A DNA stretch of 18,426 nt, taken from Planctomycetia bacterium. GTDB lineage: Bacteria > Planctomycetota > Phycisphaerae > Phycisphaerales > UBA1924. Location: positions 1 to 18,426 of the forward strand of contig SXOY01000120.1 in NCBI GenBank assembly GCA_005776545.1. The letters run 5' to 3'. Both the position numbers and the translations under genes were made by a program. Shown here piece by piece: positions 7,604-14,214 of this stretch (position 1 is the stretch's first letter; each line of letters starts with the position of its first letter). A model generated the notes under the pieces. The model did not search any database, had not been told where the DNA came from, and saw only the letters and a list, made by a program, of their open reading frames with translations.

Positions 7604-7649
7604 CGGGGGTGGCGGTCGTCCATCAAGTCATGGCCGACCTTCACCCCCG
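7604..7649. repeat. 46-nt imperfect hairpin element
   Basis: Two 20-nt arms (7604-7623 and 7630-7649) pair at 17 of 20 positions around the loop CAAGTC. The arms begin CGGGGGTG and end CACCCCCG; the mismatches are a central GC/TT pair of positions and one T/C. This is much longer than the neighbouring palindromes and could be the core of a REP-like or MITE-like element, or a folded RNA. Confidence 0.8.
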
Positions 7650-7701
7650 ACTAAATAATTCCAGCCTTTCGGGTAACGCCGTGCTCTCAAGTCACATTTA
7701 G

Positions 7702-7887
7702 TGGCTAAAGCCATCGGAACGGGAAGCCCGTTAAAACGGGCTATATTAAAAACGCTTGAAATATTGGTGTTTTCGCGTGCTAACCACGGCTGAAGCCGTG
7801 GCCTACAAGCGAGCAAGGCCGTTGAAACGGCCTGAAAACAAACGCAATTGAGCTTCAGTGCACAGGGTTGCTCTTCGGGCTGAAGAG
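7702..7887. repeat. Array of five short palindromes with TGAA-type centres
   Basis: 7702-7713: TGGCT/AGCCA, loop AA. 7725-7742: AGCCCGTT/AACGGGCT, loop AA. 7784-7801: CCACGGCT/AGCCGTGG, loop GA. 7816-7833: AGGCCGTT/AACGGCCT, loop GA. 7871-7887: CTCTTC/GAAGAG, loop GGGCT. The arms differ from one element to the next but stay self-complementary, and the centre is TGAA in two elements and the variant TAAA in two. Spacing is irregular. CCTAC follows the third element, so GTAG lies at its foot on the - strand. Confidence 0.88.
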
Positions 7888-7953
7888 GGTGATGGCACGA
7901 TCGGGTGAGACGGTGAGAGACACGTAACAAGGGCGAGGCCTCCTCAAATATTT

Positions 7954-8910
7954 TCAATAGACTTCCATGAACATCTTGCGTGTCGGCCGAACTTGCTTGT
8001 GGATCATCTTGCGATCCCAAGTTGCAACTGTGTCGCGGATGTTGTCATCGAGGCCGATGTATTGGTCGAGAGCTTCGGGCGAGAGGATGCCGGCGAGTTT
8101 CTGCATGACGCCCAGTTCCATGCCTGCTATGCCGCAGATGTAAATTAGACCGCGGTCGGTTTCGAGCAGGGTTTTGAATTCGCTGGCGTGAGTGAGGAGG
8201 CGGTCGTGGACGTAGAGGGGACGCGAGCCATCATCTTGTTTTTCGCGGCTGATGGCGGTGATGTATTGGAAGTTGGCATGTTTCTTTGCGAGGGCTTCGA
8301 GTTCCTGGTGATAGAGCAGGTCGCTGGCGTAAGGAGAGCCCATGACGAGGATGACGCGGCTTGAGCAGTTGGTGGAAAGGAGGTCGAGGAGCATGCCGCG
8401 GAACGGGGCGATTCCGGTGCCGGTGGCGAAGAAGACGTAGTCGTGAGCGGATGGGTCGGCGGGAAGGAGGAAGCGCTTGCCGACTGGGCCGGTGACTTCA
8501 ACCGTGTCGCCGACCTGAAGATCGCAGAGGTAGTTGGAGGCGACGCCGAGGAAGAGTTTGTGTGTGTCGTGATGTTCATCGACGAGGCGTTTGACGGTGG
8601 TTGCGAGAACCTGGCCTTTGCCATCTTCGCCGGTTGTGGGGGAGGCGATGGAGTAGAGGCGAAGTTTGTGGGCTTGTCCTTTTGCGTCGAGACCCGGTGG
8701 AAGAACGCCGAAACTTTGACCGGAGAAGAAGTTCCCTGCGAGCTTGGTTTTGGAGACATCGATTGAGATGTGACGGACCACGCCTGCGGCTTTTTTGTTG
8801 GAGGTGCAGCGACGAGTCTCGACCACTGTTCCTATTCCCGGTGCGTTGGGCGGATGCAGATGCATCTGCACCTGGGGGAGGGCGGGACCGGGTGTGTGCT
8901 CTACTGTCAT
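7954..8910 (-). CDS. Ferredoxin--NADP(+) reductase, plant/cyanobacterial type
   Basis: An FAD enzyme that moves electrons between ferredoxin or flavodoxin and NADP(H). The 318 residues carry the plant-type FNR signatures in order: FSGQSFGVLPPG (62-73), the FAD motif RLYSIAS (84-90), GVASNYLCDL (122-131), GPVGKRFLLP, the NADP/FAD loop GTGIAPFR (164-171), ISREKQDDGSRPLY (220-233, with the Ser/Arg/Tyr NADP-phosphate pocket), CGIAGME (259-265) and a C-terminal Tyr in MEVY that would stack on the flavin. This is the chloroplast/cyanobacterial subtype rather than the short Fpr type. The first 20 residues are a Pro-rich extension without a visible targeting or phycobilisome-linker domain. It lies 32 bp after the 145-residue gene and is probably co-transcribed with it. 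No Shine-Dalgarno is seen. Confidence 0.93.
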   Translation of the reverse strand: MTVEHTPGPALPQVQMHLHPPNAPGIGTVVETRRCTSNKKAAGVVRHISIDVSKTKLAGNFFSGQSFGVLPPGLDAKGQAHKLRLYSIASPTTGEDGKGQVLATTVKRLVDEHHDTHKLFLGVASNYLCDLQVGDTVEVTGPVGKRFLLPADPSAHDYVFFATGTGIAPFRGMLLDLLSTNCSSRVILVMGSPYASDLLYHQELEALAKKHANFQYITAISREKQDDGSRPLYVHDRLLTHASEFKTLLETDRGLIYICGIAGMELGVMQKLAGILSPEALDQYIGLDDNIRDTVATWDRKMIHKQVRPTRKMFMEVY

Positions 8911-8942
8911 CGGGTGCGGCTCGTGAAGAAACGTGATAAGAA

Positions 8943-9380
8943 CTAGTGCTGGTCGAAGGTGCTGCCGGCGGGGACATCGAATCCGACGAATTGGCCGACG
9001 GCGAAATCGCTGGCTTTTTGGCGCGGGTCGATTGGTGTGACATGAATTGGCATGCCAGCGTTGATGACGATTGTGTTTTCTTTTGCGTGTACGGCGATGA
9101 TGTTGCCCTGAATGCGGCGTGGGCGGCCGTAGATTGGTTCGACGAAACGGCCACCGGTTTGAGTCACATCTATGCGGCGAGCCTGGCTTGAGATCGTGCC
9201 GATCAGACGCTTGCCAACTTCGGCGGTGATTGTGGCGGATGGCACCAAGTGGAGTTCGTAGTTGTTGGCGAACGACATTTTGATGAAGCCGGGTTTGGTG
9301 GCGGTGGCGGCGACTTCGCCAGCAAATGTGCCGCGGGCGAAGGTGGGATCGATGATGTTGGTTGGAGATGGGGGGATCAT
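8943..9380 (-). CDS. Small beta-rich protein of unknown function (145 aa)
   Basis: I do not recognise a family. The protein has no signal peptide and no membrane segment. It alternates short hydrophobic strands with turns (YELHLVPSATITAE, KRLIGTISSQARRIDVTQ, GNIIAVHAKENTIVINAGMPIHVTP, VGQFVGFDVPAGSTF), which suggests a compact all-beta fold such as an OB-like barrel; that is a guess from pattern. I chose ATG 9380. The frame stays open to 9545, but the extra 55 codons run through palindromic repeat DNA and are not protein-like. It ends 32 bp before the FNR gene on the same strand, so the two probably share a transcript. Confidence 0.7.
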   Translation of the reverse strand: MIPPSPTNIIDPTFARGTFAGEVAATATKPGFIKMSFANNYELHLVPSATITAEVGKRLIGTISSQARRIDVTQTGGRFVEPIYGRPRRIQGNIIAVHAKENTIVINAGMPIHVTPIDPRQKASDFAVGQFVGFDVPAGSTFDQH

Positions 9381-9480
9381 GTGAGCGATGATAGGAAGTA
9401 GCGGGGGGGATGTGAAATGTGAGAGGAATGCAAATTGCTGAGAAGTTGGTTCAAGATTGGGAGGTAGGTTTACCGAGTCG

Positions 9481-9568
9481 TGCATCCCGCTGGGATGCAT
9501 GAGAGACTCATTTGCTTTCCAGGGGTGCAGAGCCACCCCTGGCAACTCTCACACATCCCTCCGGGATG
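9481..9568. repeat. Cluster of three short palindromes
   Basis: In the 239-bp gap between the amidotransferase gene and the 145-residue gene. 9481-9499: TGCATCCC/GGGATGCA, loop GCT. 9519-9542: CCAGGGGTG/CACCCCTGG, loop CAGAGC. 9554-9568: CATCCC/GGGATG, loop TCC. The first and third share the arm CATCCC; the second is different. They lack the TGAA centre of the other clusters and have no T-runs. Confidence 0.85.
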
Positions 9569-9619
9569 AAGAGTTGAGACGCTCAAGTGGTTGAAACAGC
9601 TTTGGAGAGAATGAGTAAT

Positions 9620-10297
9620 TCAGATGCGTGGGGAGCGCGGGCGCGTTCCCATTCGCAGGAAATTTGCGAGGAGTTTTGGACCATCGATTGTGAGGAAGCT
9701 CTCGGGGTGGAATTGCACGCCTTCGACGTTTTGGCGGCCATCGGTGAAGGTGCGGCGCAGGCCCATGACAACGCGGCGCGTGTTGCCGGATTCGGTAGGT
9801 TCGTCAGTCCAGGCAGAAATTTGCCATTGCGTTCCATCAGCTTGCTGGCCGAGTGGAATTGTCTCGGGAAGGACCACGAGCGAGTGGTAGCGGGTGGCGA
9901 CAAACGGGTTGGGGAGTCCGGAGAAGATGCCCTTGCCATCGTGGTGGATGGGGCTGGTTTTTCCGTGAACTTGAATGGCGTGCCGCGTGACTGTCATGCC
10001 GTTACTGGCGGCGAGACATTGGTGACCGAGGCAGACACCCAGGATGGGGATGCGACCAGTGAAGCGGGCGATGATATCGCTGGAGTTGCCGGCTTCGTTG
10101 GGTGTGCAGGGGCCAGGGGAGATGACGATGTGAGCGGGCCCTTTGCCGCTATCGAGGGCTTCAACTTGATCGGGCGTGATCTGGTCGTTTCGAACGACGA
10201 GAATGTCGCGATCGAGGTTGATCGATGGATCAACTTCTCCGAATCGATGCACGAGATTCCAGGTGAAGGAGTCGTAATTGTCAACAAGTAGAATCAC
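9620..10297 (-). CDS. trpG: Class I glutamine amidotransferase, anthranilate / aminodeoxychorismate synthase component II
   Basis: Releases ammonia from glutamine for the partner TrpE (tryptophan) or PabB (folate). The 225 residues match the family from the first residue: LLVDNYDSFTWNLV (3-16), the oxyanion motif SPGPCTPNEAG (60-70), the nucleophile Cys 89 in GVCLGHQ, RYHSL (136-140), and the catalytic pair H197 and E199 in VQFHPES. The start is GTG 10297, set by the family's usual N-terminus. No trpE, pabB or other trp biosynthetic gene is in the window, so TrpG and PabA cannot be told apart; in many bacteria one protein serves both. The upstream gene on the same strand ends 21 bp away, which suggests co-transcription. 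Confidence 0.94.
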   Translation of the reverse strand: MILLVDNYDSFTWNLVHRFGEVDPSINLDRDILVVRNDQITPDQVEALDSGKGPAHIVISPGPCTPNEAGNSSDIIARFTGRIPILGVCLGHQCLAASNGMTVTRHAIQVHGKTSPIHHDGKGIFSGLPNPFVATRYHSLVVLPETIPLGQQADGTQWQISAWTDEPTESGNTRRVVMGLRRTFTDGRQNVEGVQFHPESFLTIDGPKLLANFLRMGTRPRSPRI

Positions 10298-10318
10298 TGG
10301 TCAAGCGTAGACGCAGCA

Positions 10319-11548
10319 TCAGCCTTCTGGAAGGTCGAATTGCATCACGACAGCAGTGGGGAGGATGGGGTACGGCATTCGCAGGCGGAAGACTTTGAAG
10401 TCTTCATTACGCCAGGAAAGGCGGTTAAATACTGCGTGTAACAGGTCGCCATATTGCGGGACATCGGCTGACTCAGCCATGACGATACCGTGTCCAAGAT
10501 CATCGACGCTGAGGCCAAGAGCAAGGAGATCGTCATCGCGTCGGGATTTCTGGGCACGCGTGACGCGATCGAGTTCGCCGTATACCAGGCCGCGGGGCTT
10601 GGCGTTGGGCCAAAGGTCTTTGTGAATGAGTACATCGTGTACAAGCAATTCGGTTGGTCGATTGATGTGAGCAACGAGGTTGCCATGCGTGTCGCCGGTG
10701 CGGCGGAAGCGAGAAGCGAAATTCCAGAAGACTTCGCCGGAGACCATTGTCACTGCGCCGGTTTCGCCGATTGGCCATTGGGCGAGTTCAAAGTCAATAT
10801 ATCCATCGCGAGGTTCAGAGGCTTCGAGTTTTGGAAGTGGTTTGGAACAGAACGCGGGCATTAACTCCATGCGCGGGAGGCCGACGGCATCGGAAGTTCC
10901 ATCGCCGGCGAGCGCTTCACGCTTTGGTCCTTTTCCGTCGGCGTTCAGGGCATCGCGAACACCGGTTGAAAAGAGCAAACGCCGCGCATCGCCTCGAAGT
11001 CGACGCAGACCGAAAAGGCCGTTGACGATTGCAACATCAACTCGTCCGCGCTCTGTGCCAGGTTTGAGGACGTGAAGCACAAGTCGCGTACGCAATTGAC
11101 TGCCGAAGATATAGCTGTTGGCTTTGAACGCACTGCGACGGTGAACTTCTTCCTGGGTTTCGTGCCGCTCTCCTGCGAAGGAATCGATCATCAACTCGAG
11201 CGATGAGCGGTCACCAGCGTGGATTTTTACGAGTCCATCGACACGATTTGCGGCAAGCTCTGCGGTTGCCAGAGTTTGAGGCGATGCGCCGAAAGACGCC
11301 GCGGCGTGAAGGAATGATTTGACGCCGGCGGGACTGGGAAGGTGCTGTGCGGCGGTGAAGGGATCGGTTGAGGTAGCAACTTTCCAGATCTGCCAGCCGA
11401 GTTTGCGGGAAAGGCCAAGGATTCGAGCGACATCGGCAGCTTTGCGGCAGGGGGAAGGAAGCCCACCGAGGACGCCTGCGAATGCCGAACGTAATCCGGA
11501 AATTACTTCGATAGCTTCGACTTCGAGGGTTTGGGTGCTTGTTTTCAT
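10319..11548 (-). CDS. 409-residue protein of unknown function with a possible N-terminal HTH
   Basis: I do not recognise a family. There is no signal peptide or membrane helix, so it is probably cytosolic. Residues 36-58 (KAADVARILGLSRKLGWQIWK) have the A-x-x-x-G-L-S spacing of a helix-turn-helix. Residues 115-165 form a basic, well-patterned segment (LELMIDSFAGERHETQEEV, then YIFGSQLRTRLVLHV) that looks like a conserved core. The C-terminal half is mixed alpha/beta and ends in short hydrophobic strands. The start ATG 11548 fits the divergent promoter 26 bp upstream. It is head-to-head with the dockerin operon across 213 bp and 21 bp upstream of trpG. A transcriptional regulator acting on the shared intergenic region is possible, but only by inference. 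Confidence 0.7.
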   Translation of the reverse strand: MKTSTQTLEVEAIEVISGLRSAFAGVLGGLPSPCRKAADVARILGLSRKLGWQIWKVATSTDPFTAAQHLPSPAGVKSFLHAAASFGASPQTLATAELAANRVDGLVKIHAGDRSSLELMIDSFAGERHETQEEVHRRSAFKANSYIFGSQLRTRLVLHVLKPGTERGRVDVAIVNGLFGLRRLRGDARRLLFSTGVRDALNADGKGPKREALAGDGTSDAVGLPRMELMPAFCSKPLPKLEASEPRDGYIDFELAQWPIGETGAVTMVSGEVFWNFASRFRRTGDTHGNLVAHINRPTELLVHDVLIHKDLWPNAKPRGLVYGELDRVTRAQKSRRDDDLLALGLSVDDLGHGIVMAESADVPQYGDLLHAVFNRLSWRNEDFKVFRLRMPYPILPTAVVMQFDLPEG

Positions 11549-11573
11549 TATTTGAGGGCCGGATCGAATCGAT

Positions 11574-11602
11574 ATCTTAACTGAAAGCGGAAGGTGCGTC
11601 CA
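11574..11602 (-). promoter_or_regulatory. Candidate sigma-70-type promoter for the 409-residue gene
   Basis: On the - strand, TGGACG (11597-11602) and TAAGAT (11574-11579) are separated by exactly 17 nt, each matching 4 of 6 consensus positions. The -10 box ends 25 nt before the ATG at 11548, so the leader would be short. A TTTCTAGAAA palindrome sits 3 bp upstream of the -35. Confidence 0.5.
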
Positions 11603-11604
11603 TT

Positions 11605-11619
11605 ATTTCTAGAAAAATT
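11605..11619. promoter_or_regulatory. Candidate operator, copy 1 (ATTTCTAGAAAnATT)
   Basis: Contains the perfect 10-bp palindrome TTTCTAGAAA (11606-11615) within a 15-bp element that recurs exactly (one free position) at 11676-11690. It lies 3 bp upstream of the -35 of the - strand promoter, a usual place for an activator site, or for a repressor that blocks polymerase. Confidence 0.55.
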
Positions 11620-11668
11620 CCGAAATGTTCCCTCGGATTCAGTGCAAAAACGACGGTCCGAGAAGAAA

Positions 11669-11694
11669 TGCAAAAATTTCTAGAAACATTTGCA
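11669..11694. promoter_or_regulatory. Candidate operator, copy 2: 26-bp near-perfect palindrome
   Basis: TGCAAA (11669-11674) and TTTGCA (11689-11694) flank TTTCTAGAAA (11677-11686) with a common centre at 11681.5, so 22 of 26 positions pair. It shares ATTTCTAGAAAnATT with copy 1, 71 bp away. It ends 8 bp before the -35 box of the + strand promoter. Confidence 0.6.
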
Positions 11695-11702
11695 GGAATT
11701 AC

Positions 11703-11731
11703 TTGACACCTCGACGAAAGTGTGCTTTAAT
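11703..11731 (+). promoter_or_regulatory. Strong sigma-70-type promoter for the dockerin operon
   Basis: TTGACA (11703-11708) is a perfect -35; TTTAAT (11726-11731) matches 5 of 6 positions of the -10; the spacer is 17 nt. The start codon at 11762 is 30 nt beyond the -10, with GGAGAG at 11747-11752 as a plausible ribosome site. Confidence 0.8.
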
Positions 11732-11761
11732 ATGGTGGGGATATTTGGAGAGCAGTGATTT

Positions 11762-12787
11762 ATGAAACTAATTGAACTCGCAGCAGCATTCGTTGTAACG
11801 ACTGTTTCGGCAGTTGCGATGGCGCAGCAGCCAATGCGTTTGTATGCAAGCGACTGGGATACGAACTCTGTGTACGAGTTTGATGTTGGGACAGGGACAT
11901 TGCTGCGAGCGATCGTGCCGCAGGAAGCGGATGGCGCACTGGCGATGGCTGGGATGGCGATCGGCGCTGATGGAGCGATTTACCTGACGGACTTTTTCAC
12001 GGATGCGGTTCGTCGATATGACCGCAGGACCGGGGCGCTACTTAACACATTCATTCCGCAAAATCATGGCGGCCTGGACAATTCAACCGATCTGACGTTT
12101 GGACCAGATGGCCAGCTCTATGCAGCGAACGGAGATGCGGGAGGAGTGCTGAAGTTTGACAGTGGAAGCGGGGCGTTTGTCAGCGAGTTTATTTCGCCGC
12201 TCAGCGTGTTGGCAACGCGGTTTATGTTGTTCCACAATGGCTTTGTGTATGTGACGGATCATTTCGCGCAGTCAGTGAAGAAATTCAATGCGAGTACGGG
12301 CGTATTTGTATCAGAATTTGCGTGTTGTGCGGCGGAGGGTCGCGGCTTGACGTTGTCGCCCACGGGCGAATTGCTGGTTGCGAGCTGGGAAAGCCGCACG
12401 ATCGAGCGATTTAACATTGATACTGGCGAGCACCTGGGAACATTGGTACAGGACATTCGCGCGAACGGATTGATGATCGGGCCGGATGGATATCTCTACG
12501 CGGGCGAAGCAATCCGCCACCGGATTGAGCGATTTGACGTCAACACCGGCGCAAGGAATCTCATTCTTGGCGATGGGATATTGCTTGATCCCTGGCAGTT
12601 TGCGTTTGCCCCGGCGATTCCATGTCCATCTGATTTCAACAGCGATGGAGTCGGCGATATGTTCGACTACCTGGATTTTGTTGCGGCATTCAGCAACGGC
12701 GAACCGGTCGCGGATTTCAACGCTGACACGGTTGTGGACCTTTTTGATTATCTTGACTTTGTCGAAGTGTTTGCCACAGGATGCTGA
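11762..12787 (+). CDS. Secreted beta-propeller protein with C-terminal GC-type dockerin-like domain
   Basis: Residues 1-21 are a Sec signal peptide (MKLIELAAAF..., AMA before Q22). The mature part has six repeats of about 43 residues, each with a strand ending like F-D-x-x-T-G (40-45, 86-91, 132-137, 175-180, 217-222, 258-263) and a G-P-D-G-x-L-Y-type turn. This is an NHL/SMP-30-like propeller, a fold used for binding or for lactone or lyase chemistry; no catalytic set is evident. Residues 288-341 are a dockerin-like module: it starts CPSDFN, has two calcium-loop halves (DFNSDGVGD...YLDF and DFNADTVVD...YLDF) and ends FATGC. Gene 12840-14135 follows after 52 bp and shares the module, so both are probably co-transcribed from the promoter at 11703. 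The propeller and dockerin calls are good; the substrate is unknown. Confidence 0.88.
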   Translation: MKLIELAAAFVVTTVSAVAMAQQPMRLYASDWDTNSVYEFDVGTGTLLRAIVPQEADGALAMAGMAIGADGAIYLTDFFTDAVRRYDRRTGALLNTFIPQNHGGLDNSTDLTFGPDGQLYAANGDAGGVLKFDSGSGAFVSEFISPLSVLATRFMLFHNGFVYVTDHFAQSVKKFNASTGVFVSEFACCAAEGRGLTLSPTGELLVASWESRTIERFNIDTGEHLGTLVQDIRANGLMIGPDGYLYAGEAIRHRIERFDVNTGARNLILGDGILLDPWQFAFAPAIPCPSDFNSDGVGDMFDYLDFVAAFSNGEPVADFNADTVVDLFDYLDFVEVFATGC

Positions 12788-12839
12788 TAAAGCAATCTTG
12801 TATTAACTAAGCTCTCTCAACTCTCCAAAGGAGAACCTC

Positions 12840-14135
12840 ATGTTTGGTTCGAAGGCTATCGTTCTGTCTGCACTTTCACTGGTTTTGACTGCAGGAACTG
12901 CATCTGCGCAGCTTCATTTTGCAGATGCGGTGCATCACTCAACACCTACTCGTCCATCGGGCATGACCGCCGCTGATCTCAACGGTGACGGCATTGTCGA
13001 TATGGCGGTGACGACCGACAATCCAGATCGCGTGACGATTCTGCTCGGCACCGGTGATGGTCAGTTTGCGGCACCGATCCGGCATCGGATTCCCAGCGGC
13101 AACGGACTTGGTGCATTGACCTCTGGCGATTTTGATGGGAACGGGACCGTTGACCTTGCGGTTGTGATGAAAAACCGCGGTCGTATTGCGCTCATGCTCA
13201 ACAATGGTTCCGGGCTGTTCCTGCTCGGCTCGATTTCAACAACTGGTGCACGGCCGGTTGATATTCAGGCCGCGGATATTGATGGAAATGGCTCGCTTGA
13301 TCTTGTGACGGCGAATCGTGATGGCGACAATATTACAGTGTTGCGCAACGATGGGACCGCGGTGTTTACAGCGGAATCGATTTCAATGGGTGTCAGCTCT
13401 GAGCCGCGTTCGGTTGCGTTGGGCGATCTTGATGGCAACGGGACGCCTGATGCGGTTGTGGCTCTCCACGATTCGCGGTCGGTGGCGACACTCCTCAATA
13501 CTGGCGGCGCCTTTGGCTCGCCGGTGACGACTGCGGTTGCAGGCAATGAGCGTCCTGAGGGAATTGCGATTGCCGATGTGAATAACGATGGATTCAAGGA
13601 TGTGCTTTTCACGGTTGGAGATACCGATGTCAGCAACAACTTTGTTGGCATGTTCAGCGGTAACGGCAGCGGGGTACTTGGCTCTTCGCGTCTGTATGTG
13701 ACCAACGGTTTGAATTCCAGCCGCATTGTCGCAACTGATTTTGACGCTGATGGATTTGCCGATCTGGCGGTGACTAATGAAGATGGCGCAACGGTCTCGG
13801 TACTTCGCGGCACTGCAACGGGGCTTACTTCGCCCATGCTCCTGGCAGCGGGTACACATCCAGATGGGATCATTGCAGCAGATCTCAATGGCGATGGTCG
13901 GACTGACATTGCGTGCAGCAATAAGGACTCGGACAACACAAGTGTGTTGCTCGCCACGTTTGGACGTGGCTGCCGCGGGGATTTCAATCTCGATGGGTCG
14001 GTCGACTTTAGCGATTATCTCGACTTCATCGATCTCTTTGCCAATGCCGCTCCTGGCGCGGATTTGAATGTCGATGGCGCGGTTGATTTCACCGACTATT
14101 TGGATTTCCTTGCCGGCTTCACTGCTGGTTGCTGA
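12840..14135 (+). CDS. Secreted FG-GAP/VCBS seven-repeat propeller with C-terminal GC-type dockerin-like domain
   Basis: The signal peptide is residues 1-23 (ASA before Q24). The mature protein has seven FG-GAP/VCBS repeats with calcium loops of the form D-x-[DN]-x-[DN]-G-x-x-D starting at about 46, 97, 146, 196, 246, 300 and 348, enough for a complete seven-bladed integrin-alpha-like propeller. Residues 378-431 are a dockerin-like module (CRGDFNLDGSVD...YLDF, then ADLNVDGAVD...YLDF, ending TAGC), the same type as in the preceding gene. AAAGGAG (12827-12833) is a clear ribosome site 6 nt before the ATG. A hairpin and an intrinsic terminator follow. Such proteins are cell-surface or extracellular binding modules; the ligand cannot be read from sequence. 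Confidence 0.93.
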   Translation: MFGSKAIVLSALSLVLTAGTASAQLHFADAVHHSTPTRPSGMTAADLNGDGIVDMAVTTDNPDRVTILLGTGDGQFAAPIRHRIPSGNGLGALTSGDFDGNGTVDLAVVMKNRGRIALMLNNGSGLFLLGSISTTGARPVDIQAADIDGNGSLDLVTANRDGDNITVLRNDGTAVFTAESISMGVSSEPRSVALGDLDGNGTPDAVVALHDSRSVATLLNTGGAFGSPVTTAVAGNERPEGIAIADVNNDGFKDVLFTVGDTDVSNNFVGMFSGNGSGVLGSSRLYVTNGLNSSRIVATDFDADGFADLAVTNEDGATVSVLRGTATGLTSPMLLAAGTHPDGIIAADLNGDGRTDIACSNKDSDNTSVLLATFGRGCRGDFNLDGSVDFSDYLDFIDLFANAAPGADLNVDGAVDFTDYLDFLAGFTAGC

Positions 14136-14161
14136 TTTACCTTACCACTTTTGTGCTCAGA

Positions 14162-14194
14162 CCCCGTGTGCCAAATCCCCACTTGGCACCGGGG
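14162..14194 (+). repeat. Stable hairpin after the dockerin operon
   Basis: CCCCG-T-GTGCCAA pairs with TTGGCACCGGGG: 12 bp with one bulged T (14167) and an 8-nt loop. It begins 26 nt after the stop codon and has no T-run behind it. It may protect the mRNA 3' end or help pause before the terminator at 14215. Confidence 0.75.
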
Positions 14195-14214
14195 GATGGG
14201 CGTTTCCAACGAGA

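Larger units (their letters stand above)
7574..7953. other. 380-bp gene-free, hairpin-rich gap
   Basis: The stretch between the FNR stop and the glycosyltransferase start holds no credible gene; the open frames crossing it are not protein-like. It contains a 46-nt hairpin (7604-7649), an inverted pair ACTAAAT (7650-7656) / ATTTAGT (7696-7702), an 8-bp direct repeat TCAAGTCA (7623-7630 and 7687-7694), and five small palindromes between 7702 and 7887. It reads like a stack of REP/MITE-type elements rather than a promoter region. I could not pick a convincing promoter for the glycosyltransferase in it. Confidence 0.75.

Noticed and set aside
7702..7887. CRISPR array
   Set aside because: The units are palindromes with different arms, irregular spacing and no constant repeat of CRISPR length; no cas gene is nearby.
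9381..9545. 55-residue N-terminal extension of the 145-residue protein
   Set aside because: Encoded by palindromic repeat DNA, with no protein-like pattern.
9587..10291. Long + strand open frame of 234 codons
   Set aside because: It lies wholly opposite the amidotransferase gene, whose catalytic motifs are intact; the + strand translation has no recognisable domain and is a mirror of the codon bias.
3467..10297. A tryptophan operon linking trpS and trpG
   Set aside because: The two genes are about 5 kb apart on opposite strands and no other trp gene is present.
11605..11694. Heat-shock-type element, because TTCTAGAA resembles a TTCnnGAA pair
   Set aside because: That element belongs to eukaryotic HSF; bacterial use is not known to me and the wider 26-bp symmetry points to another regulator.
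13265..13987. - strand open frame of 240 codons
   Set aside because: Antisense to the seven-repeat FG-GAP gene; its Ser/Pro-rich translation reflects the repeated calcium-loop codons.
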